Source of the DNA: Hymenopellis radicata
Lineage: Eukaryota; Basidiomycota; Agaricomycetes; Agaricales; Physalacriaceae
NCBI GenBank assembly: GCA_015501595.1
Contig: JADNRX010000024.1
Span: 186,001 to 250,000 of the forward strand
Direction: 5' to 3'
Length of the DNA stretch: 64,000 nucleotides
The notes under the pieces were generated by a model, which was not told the origin of the DNA, searched no databases, and was given only the letters and a program-made list of their open reading frames with translations. The translations under genes were made by a program, and so were the position numbers. This document shows, in pieces, positions 34,516 to 45,258 of the stretch (positions are counted from its first letter, which is position 1; every line of letters starts with the position of its first letter).

Positions 34516-36404
34516 CTATCGCCTGCTCAGCACGCCAACAGCAACTTCAAAGTTGACATTCGGAGCGTCGCCGAAATCCGGCAGCAGCGCATCATCAGGA
34601 TCTTTTAAAGCGGGCGACAAGGACGCCAATCGTCGCGCGCCTGCGATGATCATCGTGTCCGTCATCCTACGTGACTGGCATAGCATGGCGCCGAAGCCTA
34701 ATCCAGGATAAATGAGCGCATTGTTGCATTCCGCGATACTGATTTAAATAAGTCTGTTAGCCATTCGTAAAAGAACAGGTCCGAATACTCACATGTATCC
34801 TTTCCATTAGGCATCTTGGCAGGAGGGAACGGGCTACCGGTGGCAAGCAAAGCCTTCCCATGAGTCCACTCGTTCGCATCGCGTGGGTCAACTTCCACCA
34901 GCCTGCTTGGATTCGACAGAGGGAGGATGATGGGCCGTTCGCACGTCGCGGCCATTGCCTTTACAACCTCTTCCGTAAAAGCGCCCCCGTGTGTCGAGCA
35001 CCCAATCAACACCGTAGGCTTCACCGCCTTGACCACATCGAGCAACTTCACCTCTGCATCTCCAGCGAAGGATTGCCACTCAGCATCGGGTCGGACGAAC
35101 GCCTTCAAGTCGTCTCTGACGTCGGGCAACGACTCCTTGATGAGGCCGTGTTTATCAATAAGCCAAAAGAGCTTGTTAGCCTCCGCCTCGTCCACGTCGT
35201 CCATGGTGACCATAGCATCTCTAAGCTGTTTTGTGATTCCCAGACCTGCGGAGCCCGCCCCATAAATGATGAAGCGTTGGTCTCGAAGTTTGCTCTTCGT
35301 CACTCCAATAGCGGCCATAACGCATGACAACGTTACAGCGCCTGTTCCCTGGATGTCATCGTTGAAGACGGCGTGCGTGTCTCGATAGCGCGCAAGGATG
35401 CGCTGCGCGTTGGTCACTCCAAAGTCCTCGAAATGAAGAAGACTGTGAGGAAAGTGCTTGCGCACGAGTTGAACGAATTTGTCGATAAAGCGATCGTAGT
35501 CTGCGCCCCGAACGCGGTTCTTGGGCCATCCCTACGTATGATACTGAGCTAAGTGGAAGAGATATACCATAGGCCAGACGTACGACATAAAGATTATCAT
35601 TGAGAAGGTCCTCGTTATCTGTTCCAACATCAAGAGTGACAGAAAGCGATCTAGAGGGATCTATGCCTCCGATGAGACTGTTTTGGGGTTTAGAAAGGAT
35701 CAACAGCGGAGGTGGAGAACGCACGTGTAGATGACCGACTTGGCTGATGATATCTTGAGAAAGAGATGTAAGACTTGGTCCAGAAAGAAAGATTATTCAT
35801 GAGACCACCTACCCCAATACCCTACAAATGGTCAGTTCGATGTAAGGTTAACCCGATCGAAAGACATACCCCGACGCCTTGATCACCAATTCCAAGAATG
35901 GCTTCCGCATCCGAGCAGACGATGAGATCGATATTCCGCCCTCGTGTTTCCTCCAAAAAGTCTTCCTCCATCGTGTCTTCGAATGGAAACGTTAGATATA
36001 AACCTTCACTTCGGCGGAAGAGGTGAGAATAGTTGGAGATTGCTTCCGCCTGTCGAATATTTAGATGGGTTTAGCTACGAGGAAGGACTCACCTCTGTCG
36101 GGGTATAGATGATGGGAACCAGTTCATGCAGATGGCGCGATATCAAGGTATAATAAAGAACCCAATTCTGGGCTTTGAGACTCTGTAAGAATGAGTTTTT
36201 GCGGATGGGCGTATCCCGCGCCTGCAGCTGATCATAGGCTCGCTGACACTGCTCGTCGAGGGAGCACACACTCCACGGCAGACGTCCAACCAGACCAAAC
36301 TCCTTCCTCTCTGTAGTCGTGAACGCAGTGCCCTTGTTGAACCGCGGGTTTGTGAGGATGGCATCGCCGCGCAAGGCGACTCGGAATGTTGTTGTGGAAG
36401 ACAT
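34516..36404 (-). CDS. NAD-type malic enzyme
   Basis: Seven exons (36404-36093, 36049-35870, 35821-35813, 35753-35725, 35677-35584, 35531-34789, 34738-34516) sum exactly to 529 aa. The third exon is only 9 bp (Gly-Ile-Gly). The enzyme converts malate to pyruvate and CO2 with reduction of NAD(P). Family blocks present are LVPIIYTPTE (substrate Tyr), CSDAEAILGIGDQGVGG, FEDFGVTNAQRILARYRD, VFNDDIQGTGAV (metal Asp), RFIIYGAGSAGLGI (Rossmann loop), STHGGAFTEEVV, PLSNPSRLVEV and CNNALIYPGLGFGA. I chose donor GTATTC at 34788 over the stronger-looking GTGAGT 4 bp upstream because only it keeps the frame. There is no obvious mitochondrial presequence and no SKL-like end, so location is open. Confidence 0.93.
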
Positions 36405-37584
36405 GTAGAGAGGAGATTGGTGGCCAGTGCATCATGATATATGTCATGACCCAAAATAGAAAGGTGCAGGCCTCCGGTATAACTGAATGCATGTCGTGTT
36501 GCGTACTGTAACTCTGGGTAATGCTGTATTTCCTGAAGGATGCCTTGTGGGCCCAGTCTCCCGTGCATGTCTAGGCGTGAAAACGGGAGACGTGGGTTTT
36601 ACGGAGCCATGCCATAACGAGATGGCGCGATAAGCAGCGCGGTCTAGAGCCTAGGAAGCTACAGAGGAAACGGTGTGCTACACCGCCGCCGCTGTTGAGT
36701 GTTCTGGTCGAAGTTCAAGAAGCTGAAATAATTAGAAGACTCGTGGTAGGCCAACTTTGCTTTCAAACTCCGATGGAATACGCCAAAGCTGACAGGCCGT
36801 ACAGTTATAGTATTAGGTTACGAGGTGTCCAGAACATATGCGGAATGCCATTTGCGAAGAGTCATACATTCTTTGGGTAACCGAAATCAAAGACAACGCA
36901 GAGTTGATCCAAAAGCTACTTGAAGCTGCATTGCACCTCAAGAGAGGTTGCTTTGGGTTCGGAAACCCGATTCGATGAAGGGTTATAAGCAGTAGCCGAA
37001 ACATGAACGGTTGTATAAACGGTAGTAAACGCAAGTTACTTCCAACCCAGGTAGGAGTTACTAAGCGACGCGTCAACCTGATTAGCGCGATGACTTGGAT
37101 AGACCTAGCCGTACTAGCGGAACATAGAGAGTTGTATCTCCGTCAGCCTAGGAAGCAGTTTGAGCCGCGGAACAGTAGCGTAAGATTCAGATTCAGACAT
37201 GTTGAACGTCTTTAACAAGCTGATCCGGGGTACTCGGTAACCACGTCAAACAAATTCGGGTCATGGTCGTCCCAGTAGTAACCGATCTGCAACAACATTC
37301 CTCTGTACTCCAGAGTCAAAGAGCGGAACGCCTGAGACTAAAATGCAGACATGGATGTCAAGAGTGGCGAAGAAAAGGAAAGCGCGTCACTCGTCTGCTT
37401 TAGGAAAGAAGCATTTGGAACCAATTTGGAACAGTCTCGATCGTGACGTCATGTTGGAATTTGCGATCTGACCACTTCTTTCACTGCTCGGGGCAGATAT
37501 AAAGTCGACGCCGTTCCGCTCTCCAGATTACGACTGCCAGCTCTCCCTCACGACCAACAACACTCCGTTGTAACTTACACGAAA
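36405..37584. other. Gene-free stretch with a TATA-like element
   Basis: No gene recognised between malic enzyme and the MARVEL-type gene. GATATAAAG at 37496-37504 lies about 80 bp before the ATG at 37585 and is a fair TATA candidate for that gene. The rest shows only short ORFs. Confidence 0.45.
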
Positions 37585-38361
37585 ATGAGTATGGACAAGC
37601 ATATTCGACGGGGCCACACGAGTACGTCGGAAGTCTGCTCTTACCTTGAGTTTTCAGCTGACTTTTGCTGTCTATTCAGTAACGTTTGGCCTACTTATCA
37701 TCTTTGGAATAATCGAGGTTTGCTACATCAATTCGCACTGTTATTTGCTGCCTCACACGGCAACTTAGCTCTCGCTCACGTCCTGGCTGGTATCACGGTT
37801 CAACCTAAATCACAACTACAGCAGTATCTCTGAACGAGATCGCGTTCGCTTCGTTCTATTCTGCTCAGTATGGACCGTCGTCCTTGGCCTCCTCTATGCC
37901 GGCCTCTTCCTCTACTCCGCGACGGGCTCCGCTCTGACGAGCATCATGTCTCATGGCATCTTGTACGCTACGCCGTCGATGTTTCATTCATTTCGCGACT
38001 AATTGTTCACCCAGTTTTTTGTTCACTTGGATAATGTGGACTGCAGCAGCAGCCGCTATAACCGAGATGCTTGGCGGCGGGCTGAACTGCAGGTAAGCAC
38101 GTTTACTTCATGTCATGGCCGATATTGATGTCAGCGCTGTTTCAGTAATCAACGTGAATTTGTTTATTGCAGCCAGCTTAATGCTGTCGAGGCATTTGCT
38201 TGGATTGAATGGTGCGTATTTTCTGCAATCGTAGGATGGTCGGGCGCTTATGTTTTCAATGAAGGATATTGACGACTTTTGCGCTCATATTCATTCTCAT
38301 CCGCGGTATTCAGGCTGCTCGTCGTGGCGATGGGTATGGTGGAGGTCTCGTCACTGTTTGA
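37585..38361 (+). CDS. MARVEL-domain-like four-helix membrane protein
   Basis: Six short exons (37585-37621, 37680-37717, 37769-37962, 38015-38092, 38173-38211, 38265-38361) give 160 aa. Four hydrophobic segments are visible: ITFGLLIIFGIIE, FVLFCSVWTVVLGLLYAGLF, GIFFLFTWIMWTAAAAAITE and WILTTFALIFILI. The fungal MARVEL-like signature is seen in HIRRGH at the start, SSISERDRVRF after the first helix, GGGLNC before helix 4, and RRGDGYGGG at the end. Such proteins sit in the plasma membrane or eisosome-like patches; a specific role is not known. A TATA-like element lies 80 bp upstream. Confidence 0.85.
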
Positions 38362-38728
38362 TTAATTACATTTCACGCCGGGTGTTCTTCATTTACGATA
38401 TTTATCCGCACACGTTTCTTTCTCGTTCAGGTCTTTTGATATGGCGGGTTGTCAATAATGTTACAGTGTTGATGATACGATCTCCGTACGACTCCCGTTA
38501 TGATGTATATGTACTGTATTTTACGCTGTGCTGAATTTAGTATCTTGGACTTTTATTGCATTTACACTTTGCTATTCATCGTGAGCTGTCTAGCAAGCTT
38601 GAAATGAACAATGCCGCAGTGTCATACCAATTCCTGGATCTCGAACGGTGAGACTGCTGATCTACGCAGAACTTTCTGCAGACATAAATTATACAAACGG
38701 TAACGTACAACAAAGCAAGAGTTCCGTG
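38362..38728. other. Convergent 3' intergenic region
   Basis: Lies between the 3' ends of the MARVEL-type gene and SRP14. No ORF or RNA recognised. Confidence 0.4.
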
Positions 38729-39352
38729 TTATGAGCGCGCCTTGGCCTCATCTCTGTCCTTCTGTTTTTGGATCGCTTCCTGCTGCTTGACGGCGGCCTT
38801 CATTCTCCTCTGCCTCTTCCGTCTCCCATTTCCACGCTTCTTCCCTTCTACAACGATCGGCTCCTCGAGCTTCTTTTTCCGTTTCGCGATCTGCTCTGCG
38901 CGCTGTTTTTCGCGCTTCTTGTCTCGCTTCCGGAGCGATCCCGACATGGAGGTCTTGAGGAGGGCCCCGTAGGAAGCATAGAATGATTGTAACTGTGAGG
39001 ACATTACCTAGCAGGCCTGGTTAGTAGGCGACAATATCGATGGAAATTTGACGCACTCGCGTAGAATATTTGAACTTGCCACCATCTGTTAGGCGTACCA
39101 GGCATGGGTATTCGCGTGAGTCGTCGTCGCTCTCCTTCACCGACGCATCGTGGACAACTGCGCGTTCATGAGCCTCATCCAGGTCTTTTTGCAATCCACG
39201 TACGTCGTTTATGCGTCAGCCAGATCGATCCCTGCTGTTGAGAGGATTCAAACAGTTTCTGCAGGTGTTTGAGAAACTAATGGGTTATTTCAATGGATAT
39301 GGGATGGAGATTGAGTGGGGAAGCGCACTGTATCGGAGTCCACCAACTGCAT
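38729..39352 (-). CDS. SRP14: Signal recognition particle subunit SRP14
   Basis: Exons 39352-39329, 39276-39204, 39157-39057 and 39007-38729 give 158 aa. The start MQLVDSDT leads into FLKHLQKLFESSQQQGSIWL, then THKRLVHDASVKESDDDS, EYPCLVRLTDGGKFKYSTRV and FYASYGALLKTSMSGSLRKR, followed by a long Lys/Arg-rich tail. This matches SRP14, which with SRP9 or SRP21 binds the Alu domain of SRP RNA in the cytosol and slows translation of secretory proteins. The basic tail is typical of fungal forms. The gene is divergent with the siroheme synthase gene, 423 bp between starts. Confidence 0.93.
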
Positions 39353-39775
39353 GCTTCATTGACTGGCAGTGGCTCTGGACAAGATATATTTGATTATGTA
39401 ATTTCAGAATTTTGGTGTAATTTCACTTTTTTTTGGTGTTATGTCGACGCCGACGTTGCCCGATGTCTTTACGCTCTTTGCGCCTCATTCCAGACAGTTC
39501 CGGCTGGTTCTGACCACCGGTAACTGAAGAACAAATATATAAATCCAATTTCCGAAGGTTTTTCGGGGGCAGCAAGCATTGCCCTCATCCTTTCCGGGAG
39601 TTTTGTATAAATACCCCCTAAACAGGTAATCAGTCGCGATGTCCAGATCGGGACGGCAAACCACCTTGTCGTCATGATCACGACTTGCTTCGAGCAAAAA
39701 ACTTACAAATGCGCTTCATTCATTGGCCCCCCCTCTTCCCCCGCATTGCTTCTTGTCCTAGAACCATAGCCTGCA

Positions 39776-41555
39776 ATGCAGACCTCCTTCCCCTCCCCAA
39801 AAGGCGGCGCCTCTCTCCTTCTTTCCTTCCGCCTAGACCACAAAACAATCCTGATATTGGGCTCGGGATCTCTGGCTGCCTCACGCGCCTTCGCTGCTCT
39901 TGAAGCAGATGCCAAAGTCATCGTCCTAGCCAGAGGAGACGTCTGTGATGAGCTCAAGTATCGAGCTCAACATGGCCAAATCACCGTGGTCGACGCACAC
40001 ACCTTACCGGGTTCATCGAATGCAGAGGATGGACTGGATCTGGACGCTTTTCCTGGAGTGTCTTTGGTCGTCGTGACGGACACGGTCATTAACGGGGATT
40101 CGAATCGCCGCAGCCGCTCCTCCGCTGAACGCGTCTACAATACATGCAGAGCGCGAAACATTCCCGTCAACACCACAGACATGCCTGACCTCTGCGACTT
40201 TTCCTTCACTTCCTCTCATCGATTTGAGGACTCTCCCCTTCAGATCGGCGTCACGACAAATGGCCAGGGATGTCGCCTCGCTGGCCGCATACGCAGAGAG
40301 ATTGTATCCAAATTACCTAAAGATATGGGATTGGCCGTACAAAATGTAGGCCGAATGAGAGCTTTAGCGAAGGATGTAGAGGGCTCGGAGGATTGTTTCG
40401 AAGAGAGCGGCGTTACCACACCCAATCGACCCGTCCCCTTCGCAGTCCCACAGAAACAGCGATAGAAAGCGCAAGAAGACGTATGAAATGGGTTGCGCAG
40501 GTCAGCGAGTACTGGCCCATCTCCAAGCTCGGTCACTTGACAGACGACGAGATACATCAAGTCTTGGAGAGTCAGGATTCACCATCATCTGTGGTCACTC
40601 CTCCGGCGTCGATGCATTCGCTCACACTGCAGCAGCCCGGACGTATATTACTCGTTGGCTCTGGGCCTGGACACCCTTCCTTGCTCACGCAGGCAACACA
40701 TAACGCTCTCACAAAACTCGCGCACCTTGTCTTGTCGGACAAGCTTGTCCCAGATGCCGTGCTCGCCCTGATACCCTCCCATGTTGAAGTACGCATCGCG
40801 AAAAAGTTCCCCGGAAATGCAGACGGGGCGCAGAATGAGATGATGGAGGCGGCGGTGGAAGCTGCCAAGCGTGGATTGACTGTCGTGAGGGTATGTTCTA
40901 TTCTTATTCTCCATTCTTTCAGTTTAATGACAGTCCAGCCCTACAGTTGAAACAAGGCGATCCTGTCGTATATGGACGTGCCGGCGAAGAAGTTCTTTAC
41001 TTCCGCTCGCACGGCTTCGAGCCCACAGTCGTCCCTGGCGTGAGCTCTGCCCTCGCTGGTCCCACATTTGCTGGGATACCCGTTACGCAGCGCGGCGCCG
41101 CTGAGTCCTTTATGGTATGCACCGGGGTCGGGCGGAAAGGGAAGGAAGTCGTTCTTCCTGGGTACGACCGCGCGCGCACGCTCGTCATCCTCATGGGCGT
41201 CGCGCGTCTCCCGCAGGTCATCGCGACGCTCACTTCCGCGGAATGTTCGCGACGGGGAGGGAGCGCGTATCCGGTGCATACGCCCATTGCGCTAATTGAG
41301 AGGGCGTCCATGCCGGATCAGCGGGTGATTGAGTCGACGTTGGGAGATATCGTGCAGGCGCTGGAAAGTGCGGGCGAGCAGCGTCCGCCGGGGATGTTGG
41401 TCGTCGGGTGGGCCGTTTTGTCGCTCTGGAAAGAGGGTGATGTTCGGATTCTTGAAGAAGAGCCAGAGATGGATGAGGCGCGTGTGCGGAGGTGGCTTGG
41501 TGCAGAAAGTTGGCGGGTAAGGGAAGGGCTTCAATATGATTGGGAAGTGATATAG
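39776..41555 (+). CDS. Siroheme synthase: precorrin-2 dehydrogenase + uroporphyrinogen-III methyltransferase, one frame break
   Basis: The N-terminal half is a Met8-like Rossmann domain (TILILGSGSLAASRAFAAL, VVVTDTVINGD, NTTDMPDLCDFSF). The C-terminal half is a SUMT methylase (ILLVGSGPGHPSLLTQA, LVLSDKLVPDAVLALIP, QGDPVVYGRAGEE, VVPGVSSALAGPTFAGIPVT). Together they would make siroheme for sulfite reductase from uroporphyrinogen III. An intron at 40891-40946 joins exons cleanly. Near 40440 the frame shifts by one base: NRPVPF is followed in the next frame by RSPTETAIESARRRMKWVAQ, and no intron-sized GT-AG solution fits. A lost base in the CCCCTT run, real or from assembly, is the simplest reading. 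Yeast keeps these activities on separate proteins (Met1 and Met8). Confidence 0.85.
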
Positions 41556-41639
41556 GAATGTATGCTTTATCTTTGTTACCTTGGATGTGTTCCTCTTCCT
41601 CCTGAAGGTTGAACCAACAACAGTAAGTATGATAGATAC

Positions 41640-41921
41640 TCAATTAATCTTGTACTGCAACGCGCCATCCTTTTCCTCGTAATCAATATTGGGCTTCGTT
41701 ATAGCAAGAGCCTTAATGTGGACAGCAGCAGGAGGGTAAATGAGAGATTGGTTGATCTGTTCCCGGCAGCGCAGGTCAACAATAAGCTCAAGGAAATCAC
41801 GATTCTTCGCGACATACACTGTTGGCGTGATGAGCAAGAGGGAGCGAGAATATGGCGGGCGAAGAAACAGTCCAGTACTTGTTGATGAAGCTTCAAGTAT
41901 ACCTAGAGAGGAGTCGGTCAT
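41640..41921 (-). CDS. Hypothetical small ORF
   Basis: A single ORF from ATG 41921 encodes 93 aa (MTDSSLGILEASSTST ... GALQYKIN). The C-terminal 60 residues look protein-like, but I recognise no family. It ends 84 bp beyond the converging siroheme synthase gene. It could be a small gene, a last exon or chance. Confidence 0.3.
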   Translation of the reverse strand: MTDSSLGILEASSTSTGLFLRPPYSRSLLLITPTVYVAKNRDFLELIVDLRCREQINQSLIYPPAAVHIKALAITKPNIDYEEKDGALQYKIN

Positions 41922-42386
41922 TCTGAAAGAACGCGTCGTCAAGTTAGATATTATTTCAGCCTGACGGCTGCGTGGTACGCACTCGAGAGAAACCGTCGAT
42001 TGCTCATTAAGCCGACATTAAGCACATATGAGTACCGGTCCCCGGCGAGTTCGGTGTGGCTTAGGTCGCATCCTATACCGAGATCATGTCAAGTCGCGGT
42101 TATACGCGACACCTACCGAGCCCAAGCGAAGAGATGACCATTCAATGTTTACGAACCTGCTGAAAGAGCATCCACGAGTAACAAGGAAACGCACGATCTG
42201 AATGATAGTTATCAGGTGCTTGGGTAAAAGACGATTGCCGGTCCCTTCGAGGAAAACCAAAGTAGAGAAGTAACCTTGAGAAGGCCATGCATGGGTCGAG
42301 CATAAGAATTGAGGAAAGGAACAGCAAGAATCTAGCTGTCAGATGGAGTCTAAAGAGTGACGGAAAGATTAGGCAGACAAGTTTTC
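41922..42386. other. Flank of the RecQ/DUF6589 element, no gene seen
   Basis: No recognisable gene or RNA. This is presumed original chromosomal sequence to the left of the insertion. Confidence 0.4.
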
Positions 42387-42396
42387 AGATATATTC
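42387..42396. repeat. Candidate target-site duplication, left
   Basis: AGATATATTC directly precedes the left inverted repeat; the same 10 bp follow the right one at 48735-48744. Two to three of the outer bases might belong to the inverted repeat (CTAGA/CTAGT), so the true duplication may be 7-10 bp. Confidence 0.6.
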
Positions 42397-42511
42397 TAGA
42401 CTCGACACCAGTCCCTTCACCAAGCCGATCAGATCGTTGGCGAAGCGACTGGAACATTTCGGCCCCTGTTTGGCGGGGTCGAGCTTTTTTCCCACGATTT
42501 AATGGGACTTC
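42397..42511 (+). repeat. Left terminal inverted repeat
   Basis: Begins TAGACTCGACACC. The inner 43 bp (42469-42511, from TTTGGCGGGG to TGGGACTTC) is identical to the reverse complement of 48654-48612. The outer about 70 bp align imperfectly, with conserved CTCGACACC at 42401-42409 and CTGGAACAT. Confidence 0.85.
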
Positions 42512-42674
42512 GTCGTTTCCCCACCACCATGAATTTTCAAGTTATTCTCCCGACTCAATTGTAACCTCTACACGATACTATTCATTATTCTGCATCGCGC
42601 TACGTTTTTACTTTGTCCAAATTCGCATTTTTACGCGCTATACGACGCGAACAAGATCTGGTGCCCCGCCTAGC

Positions 42675-45258
42675 ATGCCATTTGCACCTGTATTGGAGAT
42701 AGACCCCCAGAGGGCGGCGAGGGCACGGGAGAAGATGTGTGAGGTGTTTGATGTGCCAGAATTGCGCGATTTTCAAGAGGAGGCAGGCCAGAATATCCTG
42801 CTCGGGCACTCGACATTCTTGGATGTCCCAACGGGCGGCGGAAAGACTTTGGCTATCTGGTACGCGTTGTTCTACCACATGGCCACCACCAGCGATGGAG
42901 ACGAGGGATCAAAGAAGGTTATCGTTGTCCTCAGCCCGTTGACTGCCTTGATGACCAGTCAGGAGCAACACCTAAACGAGAGGGGTGTACCAGCGGTGGC
43001 TTTCACCTCAAACACAAAGGATATGGACCAGAAGCTCAAGGTGTGTTCTGGAGGACTATTTATGCTTCAACTGCTAAACCTATTCAAGGATTTTGCACAG
43101 AACAAATACCGTGTCGCGCTTTTAGGCCCCGAGATGGCCGATGATCGTCGGTGGAAGGAAATCGTCCTGAACTCCCCCACCTTTCAAGACAATATCATTC
43201 AGGTTGCCATGGACGAAGGCCACTGCATTACTGAGTGGGGAACCGATGAATTTCGCCCGGAATACGGCCAGCTTATCACCCTCATGCGGCGCATGCCTAG
43301 TGGGGTCCCCGTTCTCATTGCCTCTGCAACACTCCCTCCCGAGGTTATCGATGACATTCGGTACAAGCTTCAGCTTACCAATAGTCGCCTCATAGCTGTT
43401 TCAAACGAAAAGCTCAATGTCTCGTTATCCATCCGAATTCTCCAGTCTCCGAGCAATACCTATGCCGACCTCATCACTCTATTTCCCAAGGAAGGCACAT
43501 CGCCTGAGGATTTCCCTCAGACCCTCATCTACGTGAACAGCCGCAAGGTTGCTGAGGAGATGCAAGACTTTCTTCGTGCACATGCGCCGGACTGGCTTCC
43601 GCCTGATGCCTTCGAATTCTATCATCGCTATGTTGATGAGGCCCGCAAGGTCGTCATACAGGAACGTGTTACTTCAGGTGCAGCTCGTGGTACTCCAGCT
43701 ACTGACGCGCTAGGCATGGTAAGATATATTGCCATTCTTATTCTGTATATGCTGACTTTAATGAATAGGGCATGAATTTCCCCCGCGTTCGTCGCGTCAT
43801 TCTTTGGGACGTGCCGCGAACCTTTCTTTCTCTCGTACAAAAGATTGGTCGCTGCGCTCGTGACTTCCGCCAGCTAGGCGAGGCGATTCTCTTTCTTACC
43901 AAGGCCAAGTACAACCAACATTGCCTTCAGTATGAAGCGGACGGCGGCGATGATGATGAGGAGGAGGATGGTGAGGACGGTGAAGAGGACGATGAAGAAC
44001 TTGCGCCGCGCTCGGATTTGCACCATATCAATCGGGAGGCAGCCGTCGATGATGATGGTGATGATGTTGACGAGGACGCGCCCACAGGCAGCAAACGGCC
44101 GATTCAAAAGCAGGGGGGACGGGGACAGAAACGGCGTGCCAAGAACTTAATCGAGACGCGTGATTGGAAGTATCTGTCTGCATTCATCGCCACGAACGGC
44201 TGTCGACGAATACCATGGAATGAGTTCTTCGTTAATAAAGGGAAATGTAAGTGATAATTCATTTTCGCGAGCGTATTTTTACATTAGTCAATAGTGTCGC
44301 TTGGTTTTCCTTTACCGAGTGGTGCACGCTGCTGTGACAACTGCGACCCAGCTGCTTTCCCAGTAGAAACCGTGTCGTTCAAGGCGCCAGATGTGTTTCG
44401 ACCTGGACGACAGCCAAAACCAACAACCGAGCTATATACTGCGGTGGTTGCCGGCCTCAACGACTGGCGCACTGGAGTCATCAAGACCGACTTTGCCAAC
44501 CAACAGACCATCACCGGAAAAATTCTTCTTAATCGGGAGCTCATTGAACAGATCGCTTCTCGAGCGCGTGCTATAACGGATGCGCGTATCTTCGATATGA
44601 ATAATCTGTCATGGGGCTGGGGACGTGCTTACGACTATCGATATGGAAAGCAGGTCGTCAACCTGATTGTGCAGCTGTGCAAAGAGCATCCGGATCCACA
44701 GGTTCTGGCACGGGCGGAAGTTGCGCGTGAACGCGCCTTTGAGGAGCTACAGGCAATGGCACGCCAGGAACAACATGAGAAGCTTGTTACTCTATTCGAC
44801 GAGTGTTATGAAGCTGTCGAATCTCACACACGTATCGTCACCAAAGGCCGAGGATCCAAGACACGACAGGACGTCGTCAAGCGATGTCATCCCTTTTTGC
44901 AGCTTCCGAAACGAAATGTATGCTTATACTCTTTCGTATGATAATGTCCTGACGGATCGACTAGCATTGGCCTCAATACTATACTGTTATCAAGCAACCT
45001 ATATCAATGGCGCATATCAAGAAGCAGATTCATGCTGGACTGATCAAAGGATATACTTCGGTCGAGGAATTTCGAGACGCCTGGCGGCTACTCTTCGATA
45101 ACGCTCGACAGTTCAATGTGGAGACTTCACAGATCTACGAGGATGCTGATTTCTTGCAGGATGTGGTCGATCGTAAGCTTTTTGCATATACTTATTCCAA
45201 TAACGAGTTGCAGCATAATGTAGAATTAGGTGCCACCAATCAATCTACTGACATCTGA
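42675..45258 (+). CDS. RecQ-like helicase with C-terminal bromodomain
   Basis: Exons 42675-43718, 43769-44246, 44295-44917, 44965-45172 and 45224-45258 give 795 aa; the last 51-bp intron is in frame either way. RecQ motifs: Walker A DVPTGGGKTL at about 50-59, DEGH at 180-183, SATLPPE near 216, GMNFPRVRRVILWDVP at 349-364, and QKIGRCAR at 372-379. A strongly acidic stretch follows (DDDEEEDGEDGEEDDEE). The RQC-type cysteine cluster reads GARCCDNCDP. Residues from about 668 form a bromodomain: HWPQYYTVIKQPI matches the ZA loop and LLFDNARQFN carries the acetyl-lysine-binding Asn, then IYEDADFLQ. It should unwind DNA 3' to 5' in the nucleus and could dock on acetylated chromatin. The ATG at 42675 is the first that precedes conserved sequence. 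Confidence 0.88.

Noticed and set aside
34789..34793. GTGAGT donor in the malic enzyme gene
   Set aside because: Better consensus than GTATTC, but it breaks the frame before IAECNNALIYPG; the exon lengths only sum to whole codons with GTATTC.
40412..40445. A 34-bp intron to explain the frame change in siroheme synthase
   Set aside because: It is shorter than any other intron seen here, lacks a good donor and its length does not correct the frame.
42357..42674. Upstream extension of the helicase open frame
   Set aside because: It begins without ATG, overlaps the left inverted repeat and shows no conserved sequence; the first good start is 42675.
43874..44107. A - strand open frame with hydrophobic residues opposite the helicase acidic stretch
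   Set aside because: It is the shadow of the GAT/GAG-rich coding run on the + strand.
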